Part shown: in pieces, positions 1-8,204 of the stretch
Numbering within the stretch: the stretch's first letter is position 1
Layout of the letters: every line of letters starts with the position of its first letter
Assembly: GCF_963975345.1 (NCBI RefSeq)
Contig: NZ_CAXBGE010000003.1
Coordinates: 1 to 64,000 of the forward strand
Reading direction: 5' to 3'
DNA length: 64,000 nt
Origin: Maricaulis sp963975345
Lineage (GTDB): Bacteria; Pseudomonadota; Alphaproteobacteria; Caulobacterales; Maricaulaceae
Notes under the pieces: generated by a model
The model's database searches: none
Told to the model about the DNA's origin: nothing
Seen by the model: the letters and a program-made list of their open reading frames with translations, nothing else
Position numbers and translations under genes: made by a program

Positions 1-56
1 GCAACAACCCGTCTCAAGGCTTCAACCCGAATGAGCAAGCTTATGAAAGTGCACAA

Positions 57-1586
57 CTAGAGCTTCTGGTCGAACTCACCGACTTCCGGATAGTCCGCCA
101 GCACACCCTCGATCGCCCGAAACACGGCGACCACATCGTCCGATGAGTCTGGACTTTCCACCACGACCACCAGATTAGGGGTGTTTGAACTGGCGCGCAC
201 CAAGCCCCAAGCACCGCCTTCGAGGGTAAAGCGGACTCCATTAACCGTGTTAATGTCGGCAATCCGGCGGCCAGCAATTTCCTTATTTTCCGCCTGCAAC
301 GCTTCAAATTGCGCGACGATCTGCTCAACAACGCCATACTTTACTTCATCCCCACAGGCCGGCGACATGGTCGGGGCTCCGAAGCTGACCGGCAGCGCGC
401 GGCGCAGATCGGCCATGCTCTTGAGTGGATTGCGGTCCAGCATTTCGAGGATGGCCCGCGCAGCAACAAGACCATCATCATAGCCGCGGCCGATCGGTGG
501 CTGCAGGAAGAAGTGTCCAGACTTTTCGAACCCGGCGAGCGCACCCAACTCCTTTGAGCGACGCTTGATATAGGAATGTCCGGTTTTGTAGTAATCCGTC
601 TTGCAGCCATGTTTTGCCAGCACAGGGTCGATCGCGAACAGGCCGGTCGACTTGACGTCGACAACGAATGTCGAATTGGGGAAGAGTGGTGCCAGATCGC
701 GCGCCAGCATCAGGCCGATTTTGTCGGCGAAGATTTCCTCGCCCTCATTATCAACAACGCCGCAACGGTCACCATCGCCGTCAAACCCGAGACCGACATC
801 GGCCTTGTGCTCAAGCACCGCATCGCGGATCGCGTGCAGCATTTTCATGTCTTCCGGGTTTGGGTTATAGCGCGGAAAACTGTGATCCAGCTCGCAGTCC
901 AGTTCGACAACCTCAACACCCATCGCCCGCAAGGCCTGCGGCGCGAAGGCACCAGCCGTGCCATTGCCGCAAGCGGCGACGACTTTTAGCGGTCGGGAAA
1001 TTTTCACTCCGTGAGATACATCAGCAAGATAACGTTCGGCGACCGCCGTCTGGCGGACATAGCCGCCACCGGCGCGCGATATGCCCTGGCCGCCAAGGAC
1101 GATTTCCTTAAGGCGGGACATCTCGACCGGCCCGAATGTCAGAGGTCGCTCGGCCCCCATTTTGACGCCGGTCCAGCCATTGGAGTTATGGCTCGCTGTC
1201 ACCATCGCGACGCAGGGCAGATCGAGGTCAAATTGTGCGAAATAGGCGGTCGGCGACAGGGCCAGACCGATATCATGGACTTCGATTCCGGCGTCCATCA
1301 AACCAACTTCCAGTGCCTGTTTTACACTCAAGGAGTAACTTCGGAAATCATGCCCGACCGCGATTTTCGGTGCGACGCCGAGCTCGTGAATCAACGTGCC
1401 CAGGCCGAGCCCCAGCGCTTGCACTCCGTAGAGGTTGAGGTCAGGAGCCACATCTGAGGCCGGATGGCCAAACCACCAGCGCGCATCGTATTCCCGAAAG
1501 CCGGTCGGTTTGATCAGGGGCTCGTTTTCGAATGCCGATGTGTTCGGCTGCAGGTTCGCTTTTGGAATTTGAGTCATGCTGTGCAT
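57..1586 (-). CDS. Phosphomannomutase/phosphoglucomutase (AlgC/ManB type)
   Basis: Alpha-D-phosphohexomutase of 509 residues that should interconvert hexose 6-phosphate and 1-phosphate in the cytosol, supplying GDP-mannose and UDP-glucose precursors. Visible motifs are the catalytic phosphoserine loop TASHNSNG (Ser about 132), the Mg-binding loop GFDGDGDR near residue 268, the sugar-specificity loop EKSGHFF and the C-terminal phosphate-binding RASSNTP. The length is slightly above AlgC-type enzymes (about 460) because of an N-terminal extension. A second ATG three codons in (MTQIPK) is an alternative start. It lies downstream of, and in the same direction as, the UDP-glucose dehydrogenase gene, which fits polysaccharide precursor supply. 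Whether mannose or glucose is preferred cannot be read from the motifs. Confidence 0.92.
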   Translation of the reverse strand: MHSMTQIPKANLQPNTSAFENEPLIKPTGFREYDARWWFGHPASDVAPDLNLYGVQALGLGLGTLIHELGVAPKIAVGHDFRSYSLSVKQALEVGLMDAGIEVHDIGLALSPTAYFAQFDLDLPCVAMVTASHNSNGWTGVKMGAERPLTFGPVEMSRLKEIVLGGQGISRAGGGYVRQTAVAERYLADVSHGVKISRPLKVVAACGNGTAGAFAPQALRAMGVEVVELDCELDHSFPRYNPNPEDMKMLHAIRDAVLEHKADVGLGFDGDGDRCGVVDNEGEEIFADKIGLMLARDLAPLFPNSTFVVDVKSTGLFAIDPVLAKHGCKTDYYKTGHSYIKRRSKELGALAGFEKSGHFFLQPPIGRGYDDGLVAARAILEMLDRNPLKSMADLRRALPVSFGAPTMSPACGDEVKYGVVEQIVAQFEALQAENKEIAGRRIADINTVNGVRFTLEGGAWGLVRASSNTPNLVVVVESPDSSDDVVAVFRAIEGVLADYPEVGEFDQKL

Positions 1587-1613
1587 CCATGTGAATCGTT
1601 TGGAATAGTCCTA

Positions 1614-1635
1614 TTGCATGGTCGCAACCATGCAA
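1614..1635. repeat. Perfect palindrome between ugd and the phosphohexomutase gene
   Basis: Two 9-bp arms (TTGCATGGT and ACCATGCAA) separated by CGCA, 28 bp upstream of the phosphohexomutase start codon. No T-run follows on either strand, so an intrinsic terminator is less likely than a protein-binding site or an mRNA hairpin in the leader. The binding factor is unknown. Confidence 0.55.
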
Positions 1636-1708
1636 GCTTTGCGACCCGGAATAATGGTCGCGCCAATCCAGGACATTCCGAATCGTACATCCCGAAAGGC
1701 GTGTGGCA

Positions 1709-3019
1709 TCAACCCTGGGGACGACCAACGCTGGTATAATTGAAGCCGGCTGCCGCCATCTCGTCCGGTGAATAGATATTGCGCAGATCGATGATGTTCG
1801 GCGTACGCATCACGGCTTTGAGGCGATCCAGATCGAGGGCACGGAACTCGTTCCATTCAGTGATGATGGCCAGTGCGTCAGCATTCTCAGCGCAGAAATA
1901 TGGGCCGGAGACGAATTTGACATTTGAGAGCAGCTTCTCTGCTTCCAGTGTGCCGGCCGGATCGAAGGCTTTCACCTTGGCGCCCGCTTTTTGCAGGGCC
2001 GGGACGATTTCGAGGCTGGGAGCCTCGCGCATATCGTCTGTGTTCGGCTTGAAGGTCAGGCCGAGAATGGCGATCGTTTTGCCTGAGACATCGCCACCGC
2101 AGGCCTTGATGATCTTGTCTGCCATGGCGCGCTTGCGGACATCATTGACGTCGACCACGGTCTCGATCAGCCGCAGCGGAGCGCCGGCCTCCTGAGCGGT
2201 GCGGGTCAGGGCCAAGGTGTCTTTGGGAAAGCAGGAACCGCCATAACCCGGTCCGGCGTGCAGAAATTTGCCGCCAATACGATTGTCGAGCCCGACCCCG
2301 CGAGCCACTTCCTGCACATTGGCGCCAAGCGCCTCGCATAAATCCGCCATCTCGTTGATGAATGTGATCTTCATAGCCAGAAATGCGTTGGCAGCATATT
2401 TGATCAATTCCGAGGTCCGCCGCGAGGTGAAGACAATCGGAGTCTCGTTGAGGAAGAGCGGCCGGTAGATATCGTGCATCACGGTACGCGCACGTTCATC
2501 ATCGGTGCCGACGACGACACGGTCAGGGTGTTTGAAATCGTCGATCGCCGCGCCTTCGCGCAAGAATTCCGGATTGGAGACAACAGCGAAATCAGCGTCC
2601 GGGCGGGTTTCACGAATAATACGTTCAACCTCATCGCCGGTACCAACCGGCACGGTCGATTTGGTCACAATCACGGTATAGCCATTCATCACTTCAGCGA
2701 TCTCGCGCGCGGCGGCGTAGACATAGCTGAGATCGGCAAAACCGTCGCCGCGACGGCTCGGCGTGCCAACCGCGATGAACACCGCATCGGCTTCACGCAC
2801 CGCCTCGGTAAGATCATGCGTGAAGCTCAACCGACCTTCACGGACATTGCGTTGAACCAGAAGGTCGAGGCCCGGCTCATATATCGGGATGCCACCGGAA
2901 TTGAGCGTCTCAACCTTTTCGGCATTCTTGTCGACGCAGATGACCTCATGGCCAAAATCGGCAAAACAGGCGCCGGAAACCAGGCCCACATATCCCGTAC
3001 CGATCATCGCAACGCGCAT
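1709..3019 (-). CDS. ugd: UDP-glucose 6-dehydrogenase
   Basis: Oxidises UDP-glucose to UDP-glucuronate with two NAD+ in the cytosol. The 436-residue product begins with the Rossmann motif MRVAMIGTGYVGLVSG and carries the catalytic-cysteine segment GPGYGGSCFPKDT near residue 260, followed by the C-terminal UDP-binding domain. This start is chosen over a longer in-frame one because it has a GGAGA ribosome-binding site and matches the family N-terminus. The product is the substrate of the UDP-glucuronate 4-epimerase at 6.6-7.6 kb, and GalU at 5.7 kb makes its substrate. With its neighbours it forms an acidic-sugar supply module for polysaccharide or LPS. Confidence 0.96.
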   Translation of the reverse strand: MRVAMIGTGYVGLVSGACFADFGHEVICVDKNAEKVETLNSGGIPIYEPGLDLLVQRNVREGRLSFTHDLTEAVREADAVFIAVGTPSRRGDGFADLSYVYAAAREIAEVMNGYTVIVTKSTVPVGTGDEVERIIRETRPDADFAVVSNPEFLREGAAIDDFKHPDRVVVGTDDERARTVMHDIYRPLFLNETPIVFTSRRTSELIKYAANAFLAMKITFINEMADLCEALGANVQEVARGVGLDNRIGGKFLHAGPGYGGSCFPKDTLALTRTAQEAGAPLRLIETVVDVNDVRKRAMADKIIKACGGDVSGKTIAILGLTFKPNTDDMREAPSLEIVPALQKAGAKVKAFDPAGTLEAEKLLSNVKFVSGPYFCAENADALAIITEWNEFRALDLDRLKAVMRTPNIIDLRNIYSPDEMAAAGFNYTSVGRPQG

Positions 3020-3192
3020 GTCGACTTCTCCTGCTGTGAATAGGACCGGTATCGCCGAGGCAGGCAGCGCGTGCAAGGGGAGATTGCCGCTAGGGCAATA
3101 GTTGCCAGACCACAATCCAGACTTAGGGTTCGAAAAGATCGACCCTCGACTATCGACGTCGGCTCAGCCTTCCCCAACCCGATTCACTGACA

Positions 3193-4266
3193 CTAAGCGT
3201 CCACAACGGGGCGCGGTTTCGGCATAGACGCAGCGATCACCATCTTGCCCAACCGCAACAATGGCCGTTCGACCAGTCGATGGCTAAGCCAAGCCAAAGT
3301 GAGCGCGCCAAGCATGCCAAGCGTGTAATAGACCGGGCTGGCGAATACGGACCCGGAGAGAGTGGGCGCCAGGACCCGGGCCAGCGCTTCCAGCACCAGG
3401 ATGTGGCCCAGATAACAGGCATAGGACCAGTCGCCGATCCGTGCTGCCAGCACCGGCAGTCGCGGCCGCCAAGCCAATACGGCCCAGACGGTGCCGATCG
3501 CGAAGGGCGCAAATACCGGGACACGAATGGCCGGATCCGACAGGCCATCAAGCCCATAGTTACCGGTCCAGATAAGACCCAGCGTGGCCCCAGCAATAGT
3601 CACCGCCAGTGCTGTGCGCCGCAGGGCCAGCAGCCGATCTGAGAATTGTGCAATCAACGCACCGGCTAAAAACAGCAGATTGAACGGGCTGATCAAAAGG
3701 CCAACCAGCGGAGGCCGTCCATCAGCAAGGCCAAAAACTCCGCCCAATGTCAGTCCGGCCCAGCCGAGCACGGCCCAAGGCCGCGCGCGTGTCGGCAGCG
3801 CGAGATAGATTGCGTAAGCGATATAGAAATAAAGTTCATGCGTCAGCGTCCAGCCAACTGGCAGGATGGGCGGATATCCAACGGGGTACAGTGTTGCCGT
3901 AGCCAGCCAGTTCTTCTGCCCCAACGCAGTGTCTGGCCCGGCGCCGTTGACGAGCAACAGACCCACGACAGCGATCGCCGTGTAGATCCAGTAAAGGGGG
4001 AAGATCCGGTTCAGTCGGGAAATGAAGAAGCGAGGCCGGAAGCCGGACATCTTGCCGTAGATGTGATGGATAATGAATCCGGATATGACAAAAAAGACGT
4101 CGACGCCGCTGAAACCGAAATAGGCAAACCCGCCGAAAAGTTCATCGCCGAAAAATCGGCCCTCAGTCTGATGGATATGGCCGATAACCACGAGCAACAC
4201 GGCCACCGCCCGGAGGTATTGCAGCTCGACGATCTTGTCCCGAACCGGTTTGGTGGTGACCACCAT
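3193..4266 (-). CDS. Acyltransferase 3 family membrane protein (OafA/YrhL-like)
   Basis: Integral membrane acyltransferase of 357 residues with about ten hydrophobic segments. Family hallmarks are visible at the N-terminus: ELQYLRAVAVLLVVIGH with the conserved R and H, then FGFSGVDVFFVISGFII. Members transfer acetyl or succinyl groups onto polysaccharide or LPS sugars at the inner membrane. The start codon overlaps the stop of glmM by one base (TAATG), so translation is probably coupled. The sugar-nucleotide neighbours support modification of an exported glycan; the acyl donor and acceptor are not determined by the sequence. Confidence 0.88.
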   Translation of the reverse strand: MVVTTKPVRDKIVELQYLRAVAVLLVVIGHIHQTEGRFFGDELFGGFAYFGFSGVDVFFVISGFIIHHIYGKMSGFRPRFFISRLNRIFPLYWIYTAIAVVGLLLVNGAGPDTALGQKNWLATATLYPVGYPPILPVGWTLTHELYFYIAYAIYLALPTRARPWAVLGWAGLTLGGVFGLADGRPPLVGLLISPFNLLFLAGALIAQFSDRLLALRRTALAVTIAGATLGLIWTGNYGLDGLSDPAIRVPVFAPFAIGTVWAVLAWRPRLPVLAARIGDWSYACYLGHILVLEALARVLAPTLSGSVFASPVYYTLGMLGALTLAWLSHRLVERPLLRLGKMVIAASMPKPRPVVDA

Positions 4267-5612
4267 TAGGCGGCGGCCCGCTCTATGGCAGATCGCACAT
4301 CATCGACGACGCTGCGGATCAGCTTCATCTCACCTTCAGCCATGACCCGGATTACCGGCTCGGTGCCGGACGCGCGCACCAGCAGGCGTCCATTCGTGCC
4401 CATCCGTTGCTCGGCCTCGGCAATCGCCGCGCGGACATCGGCATGAGTGAGCAGCACCGGCCCTTTTTTGACGCGGACATTTTCCAGCAATTGCGGCGCC
4501 GGCTTGAAGACACGAAAGACGGAACTGGCCGGCTGGTTTGAATCGACCAGCACCCGCAACACCTGCAATGCCGCGATCAGACCATCGCCGGTCGGTGCGA
4601 AGTCCGGCATCACGATATGGCCAGAGGCTTCGCCGCCGAGATTGATTCCAGTCGCATTCATGCGCTCAGTGACATAGCGGTCACCAACCTGGGTCCGTTC
4701 CAGCGCGATGCCCTCGCCCTCAAGGAAACGCTCCAGGCCGAGATTCGACATCACCGTCGCCACGATGGCCGGTTTCGTTAGCTCACCGGTCTTGTGCCAA
4801 TGGCGCGCCAGCATGGCGAGGATCTGGTCGCCATCGATGACGCGGCCCTTCTCGTCGCACAGGATCAAGCGGTCACCATCGCCGTCCAGCGCAATGCCGA
4901 GATCGGCGCGATATTTTACCACTTCCCTGGCCAGACGCGCTGGCGCGGTCGAACCGCAATCCTCATTGACGTTGAAACCATTCGGCTCGATCCCGATCGG
5001 GATCACATCGGCACCGAGTTCCCACAACGCCGTCGGGGCAACTTTGTAAGCAGCACCATTGGCGCAGTCGATCACCAAACGAAGACTGGACAGATTCAGA
5101 TTGCGCGGGAAAGTCGATTTGACGATCTCGACATAGCGCGCCTGGGCGTCGTCGATCCGTTTGGCGCGGCCAAGGTCGCCCGGCGGCGCCAATTCCTCGG
5201 TGAGGCCGCCATCCATCAATGCCTCGATCTGCAGCTCGGTGTCGTCATCGAGCTTCTTGCCCTCGGGACCGAATAATTTGATCCCGTTATCGTGGTAGGG
5301 ATTATGTGACGCCGTGATCATCACCCCCAGATCGGCGCGGAGTGAACGCGTCATCAACGCGACGGCAGGAGTCGGCAAGGGACCAAACTGGAATACATCC
5401 ATCCCCACCGACGTGAAGCCGGCGACAAGCGCAGATTCGATCATATAACCGGACAGCCGCGTATCCTTGCCGATCACCACAGAATGCCGGCCCGTGTGGC
5501 GGACAAAATGCCGCCCTGCAGCCATGCCAAGCCGCAACGCTGTCTCCGCCGTCATCGGGAAGGAATTGGTCAGGCCGCGGACGCCATCCGTGCCGAAATA
5601 TTTCTTGCCCAT
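4266..5612 (-). CDS. glmM: Phosphoglucosamine mutase
   Basis: Converts glucosamine 6-phosphate to glucosamine 1-phosphate, the committed route to UDP-GlcNAc for peptidoglycan and LPS. The 448-residue product has the canonical N-terminus MGKKYFGTDGVRG, the phosphoserine loop ITASHNPYHDNG near residue 100, the metal loop DGDGDR near 245 and the C-terminal RASGTEPVIRVMAE. An in-frame ATG eleven codons upstream exists, but family alignment favours the start given; neither has a strong ribosome-binding site. In many alphaproteobacteria glmM sits next to ftsH and folP; here it is coupled to an acyltransferase and divergent from galU. Confidence 0.96.
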   Translation of the reverse strand: MGKKYFGTDGVRGLTNSFPMTAETALRLGMAAGRHFVRHTGRHSVVIGKDTRLSGYMIESALVAGFTSVGMDVFQFGPLPTPAVALMTRSLRADLGVMITASHNPYHDNGIKLFGPEGKKLDDDTELQIEALMDGGLTEELAPPGDLGRAKRIDDAQARYVEIVKSTFPRNLNLSSLRLVIDCANGAAYKVAPTALWELGADVIPIGIEPNGFNVNEDCGSTAPARLAREVVKYRADLGIALDGDGDRLILCDEKGRVIDGDQILAMLARHWHKTGELTKPAIVATVMSNLGLERFLEGEGIALERTQVGDRYVTERMNATGINLGGEASGHIVMPDFAPTGDGLIAALQVLRVLVDSNQPASSVFRVFKPAPQLLENVRVKKGPVLLTHADVRAAIAEAEQRMGTNGRLLVRASGTEPVIRVMAEGEMKLIRSVVDDVRSAIERAAA

Positions 5613-5747
5613 GCGCGCATCCAAATACTGGTTCAGGCAAAACATATAGGACGACAGCCCTTACGCGAAGTGAATGCATAAGCTGGACGGCAGCGACACG
5701 ATCCGATAGGCGTGCGCCAACGATAAAGACGATGGGAGTTGTCTACC

Positions 5748-6635
5748 ATGAGACGAGTTCGCAAAGCCGTCCTGCCCGTTGCGGGCCTGGGAACGCGGGT
5801 CCTCCCCGCCACCAAATCCATTCCCAAGGAAATGCTGCCCGTCTTCGATCGACCTGCGATCCAGTATGTAGTCGATGAAGCCATCGCCGCCGGAATCGAG
5901 CATTTCGTCTTTGTCACCGGGCGTAATAAAGGCGCGATAGAAGACTATTTTGACCGCGCCTATGAGCTTGAGGCTACCCTGAAGGACAAGGGCAAGACGG
6001 ACATACTCGACGTTCTCAGTCGGACCCGCGCCACACCGGGCTCGATGAGCTTCGTGCGCCAGCAGGCACCGCTCGGCCTCGGCCACGCTATCTGGTGCGC
6101 CCGCGACATTATCGGCGACGACCCGTTCGCCATTCTTCTTCCCGACGTGCTGGTACGCGCGCAGCCGAGCTGCCTGGCGCAAATGGTTCAAGCGTATGAA
6201 GAAACCGGCGGCAATATCATCGCCGTCGAACAGGTCGCGCCGGAAAACGTCAATAAATACGGTGTCATTGACCCGATTGAGCGCGACGGTAACCGGATCC
6301 GGATGCGTGGCATGGTCGAAAAGCCAGCGCTCGATGAGGCACCGTCAAACCTGGCCATCACCGGGCGCTATATCCTGCAGGGCACGATTTTCAAATATCT
6401 TGAGGACCAGGCGGCCGGCGCCGGCGGCGAAATCCAGCTCACAGACGCAATGGCGCGGCTGATGCAGCACCAGGATTTCCACGCCGTGGAATATGAGGGC
6501 CGCTCCTATGATTGCGGCGACAAGCTGGGCTATTTGCGCGCGACGCTGTCGTTTGCGCTCCATGACACCGAGCTGGGCGCCGCGGCGCGCCAGGTCGCCG
6601 AAACCGTGCTCAAGACCGAAAGCTCAGCCTCCTAG
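5748..6635 (+). CDS. galU: UTP--glucose-1-phosphate uridylyltransferase
   Basis: Makes UDP-glucose from UTP and glucose 1-phosphate. The 295-residue product carries the nucleotidyltransferase signature AVLPVAGLGTRVLPATK at its N-terminus, then SIPKEMLPVFDRPAIQYVV and, later, the VEKP segment typical of GalU. The ATG is preferred to a TTG three codons upstream because GGGAG lies nine bases before it. It is divergent from glmM and converges on the epimerase gene, with the two stop codons overlapping. UDP-glucose made here is the substrate of Ugd. Confidence 0.96.
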   Translation: MRRVRKAVLPVAGLGTRVLPATKSIPKEMLPVFDRPAIQYVVDEAIAAGIEHFVFVTGRNKGAIEDYFDRAYELEATLKDKGKTDILDVLSRTRATPGSMSFVRQQAPLGLGHAIWCARDIIGDDPFAILLPDVLVRAQPSCLAQMVQAYEETGGNIIAVEQVAPENVNKYGVIDPIERDGNRIRMRGMVEKPALDEAPSNLAITGRYILQGTIFKYLEDQAAGAGGEIQLTDAMARLMQHQDFHAVEYEGRSYDCGDKLGYLRATLSFALHDTELGAAARQVAETVLKTESSAS

Positions 6636-7606
6636 TCTTCGCGTTTGCGCCATTCGCGGTACCAGTCGGCAAAGCGGCCGAGGCCTTCCTCGAGCCGCAC
6701 GCCCGGCTTGTAGCCATAGACGCGCTCCAGCTTGGAGACATCGGCATAGGTGCGCGTCACATCGCCGGCCTGCATCGGCAGCATTATTTTTTCGGCCGTC
6801 ATGCCGAGCGCGCGTTCGAGCGCCGCGATCATGTCCATCAACCTGACCGGCGAGGCGCCGCCAATATTGAATACGTCGTGATGACCGCGCGCCGGGTTGT
6901 CGTCGAGGACACGCAGGAGCGGTGCAACGACATCGTCGATATAGGTGAAGTCCCGCTCCATCTCACCAGCGTTAAAGACCTTGATCGGCTTGCCCGCATA
7001 CATCGCCTCGCTGAACAGCCAATAAGCCATGTCAGGGCGCCCCCAGGGTCCGTAGACGGTGAAGAAGCGCAATCCTGTCGCTGCAACGCCGTAGAGGCTG
7101 GCGTAAGCCGCGCTCATCATCTCGTCTGCCAACTTGGTGGCCGCATAGAGTGAGGCCGGCTGCATCGTGACATCATCTTCGCGGAAGGGCACCGCGGAAC
7201 GCTCGCCATAGACCGAGCTGGACGAAGCGTAGACCAGATGTTTGAGATCATCGCCGAGATGCCGCGCCGCCTCGAGCACTGAAAGATGACCGTGCAAGTT
7301 GGAATTGGCATAGGCGAAAGGCTGGTCGATCGAATAGCGCACGCCAGCCTGGGCACCGAGATGCAATATCCGGTCTGGTCTGACCCGTTCGACCAAGGCC
7401 ATGACGGCCTTGTCGTCAGCCAATTCCATTTTCTCGAAACTGAAGCCCTGGCGTGCTTTCAGCAAGTCGAGCCGGGCCCGCTTCAGTGCCGGGTCATAAT
7501 AGGAATTCAGGTTGTCAATTCCGACGACGGTCTCGCCGCGGTCGAGCAAGGCATTGATCGCATGAAAACCGACGAAGCCCGCCGCACCTGTCACCAGAAT
7601 TGTCAT
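6632..7606 (-). CDS. UDP-glucuronate 4-epimerase
   Basis: Extended short-chain dehydrogenase of 324 residues that should convert UDP-glucuronate to UDP-galacturonate. It shows the NAD-binding GAAGFVGFH at residue 7, the family-typical GIDNLNSYYDPALKRARL segment, the catalytic SSSVYG and the active-site YAATK tyrosine/lysine pair. The NSYYDPxLKxxRL pattern distinguishes this group from UDP-glucose 4-epimerases. It would use the product of Ugd, encoded 4 kb away. It is convergent with galU, with a four-base overlap of the gene ends. Confidence 0.93.
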   Translation of the reverse strand: MTILVTGAAGFVGFHAINALLDRGETVVGIDNLNSYYDPALKRARLDLLKARQGFSFEKMELADDKAVMALVERVRPDRILHLGAQAGVRYSIDQPFAYANSNLHGHLSVLEAARHLGDDLKHLVYASSSSVYGERSAVPFREDDVTMQPASLYAATKLADEMMSAAYASLYGVAATGLRFFTVYGPWGRPDMAYWLFSEAMYAGKPIKVFNAGEMERDFTYIDDVVAPLLRVLDDNPARGHHDVFNIGGASPVRLMDMIAALERALGMTAEKIMLPMQAGDVTRTYADVSKLERVYGYKPGVRLEEGLGRFADWYREWRKRED

Positions 7607-7905
7607 TCATTTTCCCATTCTCAGGCGCGCTCCGCGCGTGTCCTGCACGAAGCGTATAACAGAGGCAAGTGTGACCGTTCGCACATTCATGCAACAACTT
7701 ACATTGTCGCAAGAATTGTCGGTTGGGCCAACGCGACGTGCGCCGCGCCCGAATGAATATCGCGAATCACGCCCCCTGCATTCACTCGACTTGCGCAACA
7801 CAGATGTTGAGCGACTTCTTGCGCCTCGCACACAACCGAAGCTTGCCAAATCAGCACCATAGTGTAGCGTTTGGTTCAGAGTAAGTTAGGTGTGGAGTTG
7901 GGGGG
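7607..7905. other. Intergenic region, no gene seen
   Basis: About 300 bases between the divergent epimerase and a small membrane-protein gene. It must hold promoters for both. A weak TTGCCA/TAGCGT pair with 16-bp spacing ends near base 7873, followed by GTTC-N7-GTTA (7874-7888), one base short of the alphaproteobacterial LexA-type GTTC-N7-GTTC. No open frame with a credible ribosome-binding site was found. Confidence 0.4.
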
Positions 7906-8067
7906 ATGGCAGAAGTCTTGTACAGAGCAGTGACGTGGGGCCTGCTCGGAATTTTTGTTAGTTTCCTGGCCTATGGGGTCATGGTTGCGGCCTATACCCT
8001 CACCCGGTTTTATAAAGTAGAATTCATGAAATTTTTCAGCGGGTTGTTGACGAAACCTTCGGAATAA
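7906..8067 (+). CDS. Small single-pass membrane protein (53 aa)
   Basis: A 53-residue frame starting ATG after a GGGGGG ribosome-binding site. It has one hydrophobic segment (about residues 12-32, LLGIFVSFLAYGVMVAAYTL), a short N-terminal tail and a basic/aromatic region RFYKVEFMKFF. This pattern predicts an inner-membrane miniprotein. It stands alone, divergent from the epimerase gene and convergent with the metalloprotease gene. I do not recognise it. A near-LexA motif lies just upstream, so damage-inducible expression is a possibility only. The longer antisense frame over it has no family features. Confidence 0.55.
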   Translation: MAEVLYRAVTWGLLGIFVSFLAYGVMVAAYTLTRFYKVEFMKFFSGLLTKPSE

Positions 8068-8204
8068 GTCGCCCAGCACGCGGAACTCACACACTGTTTC
8101 AATCGGACGGCCATGCGGCTTCCGAAAGGGAATTGCGTGATGGAGCGGGTCGGTATGGGTGGGTGAAACGAACCCCTCATGCCCGGGTTCCGCCCAAATT
8201 TGGG

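Noticed and set aside
1..56. End of a plus-strand gene at the window edge
   Set aside because: One frame reads to a TAG at 58-60 and another stays open across the phosphohexomutase end; with 56 bases neither can be told from chance.
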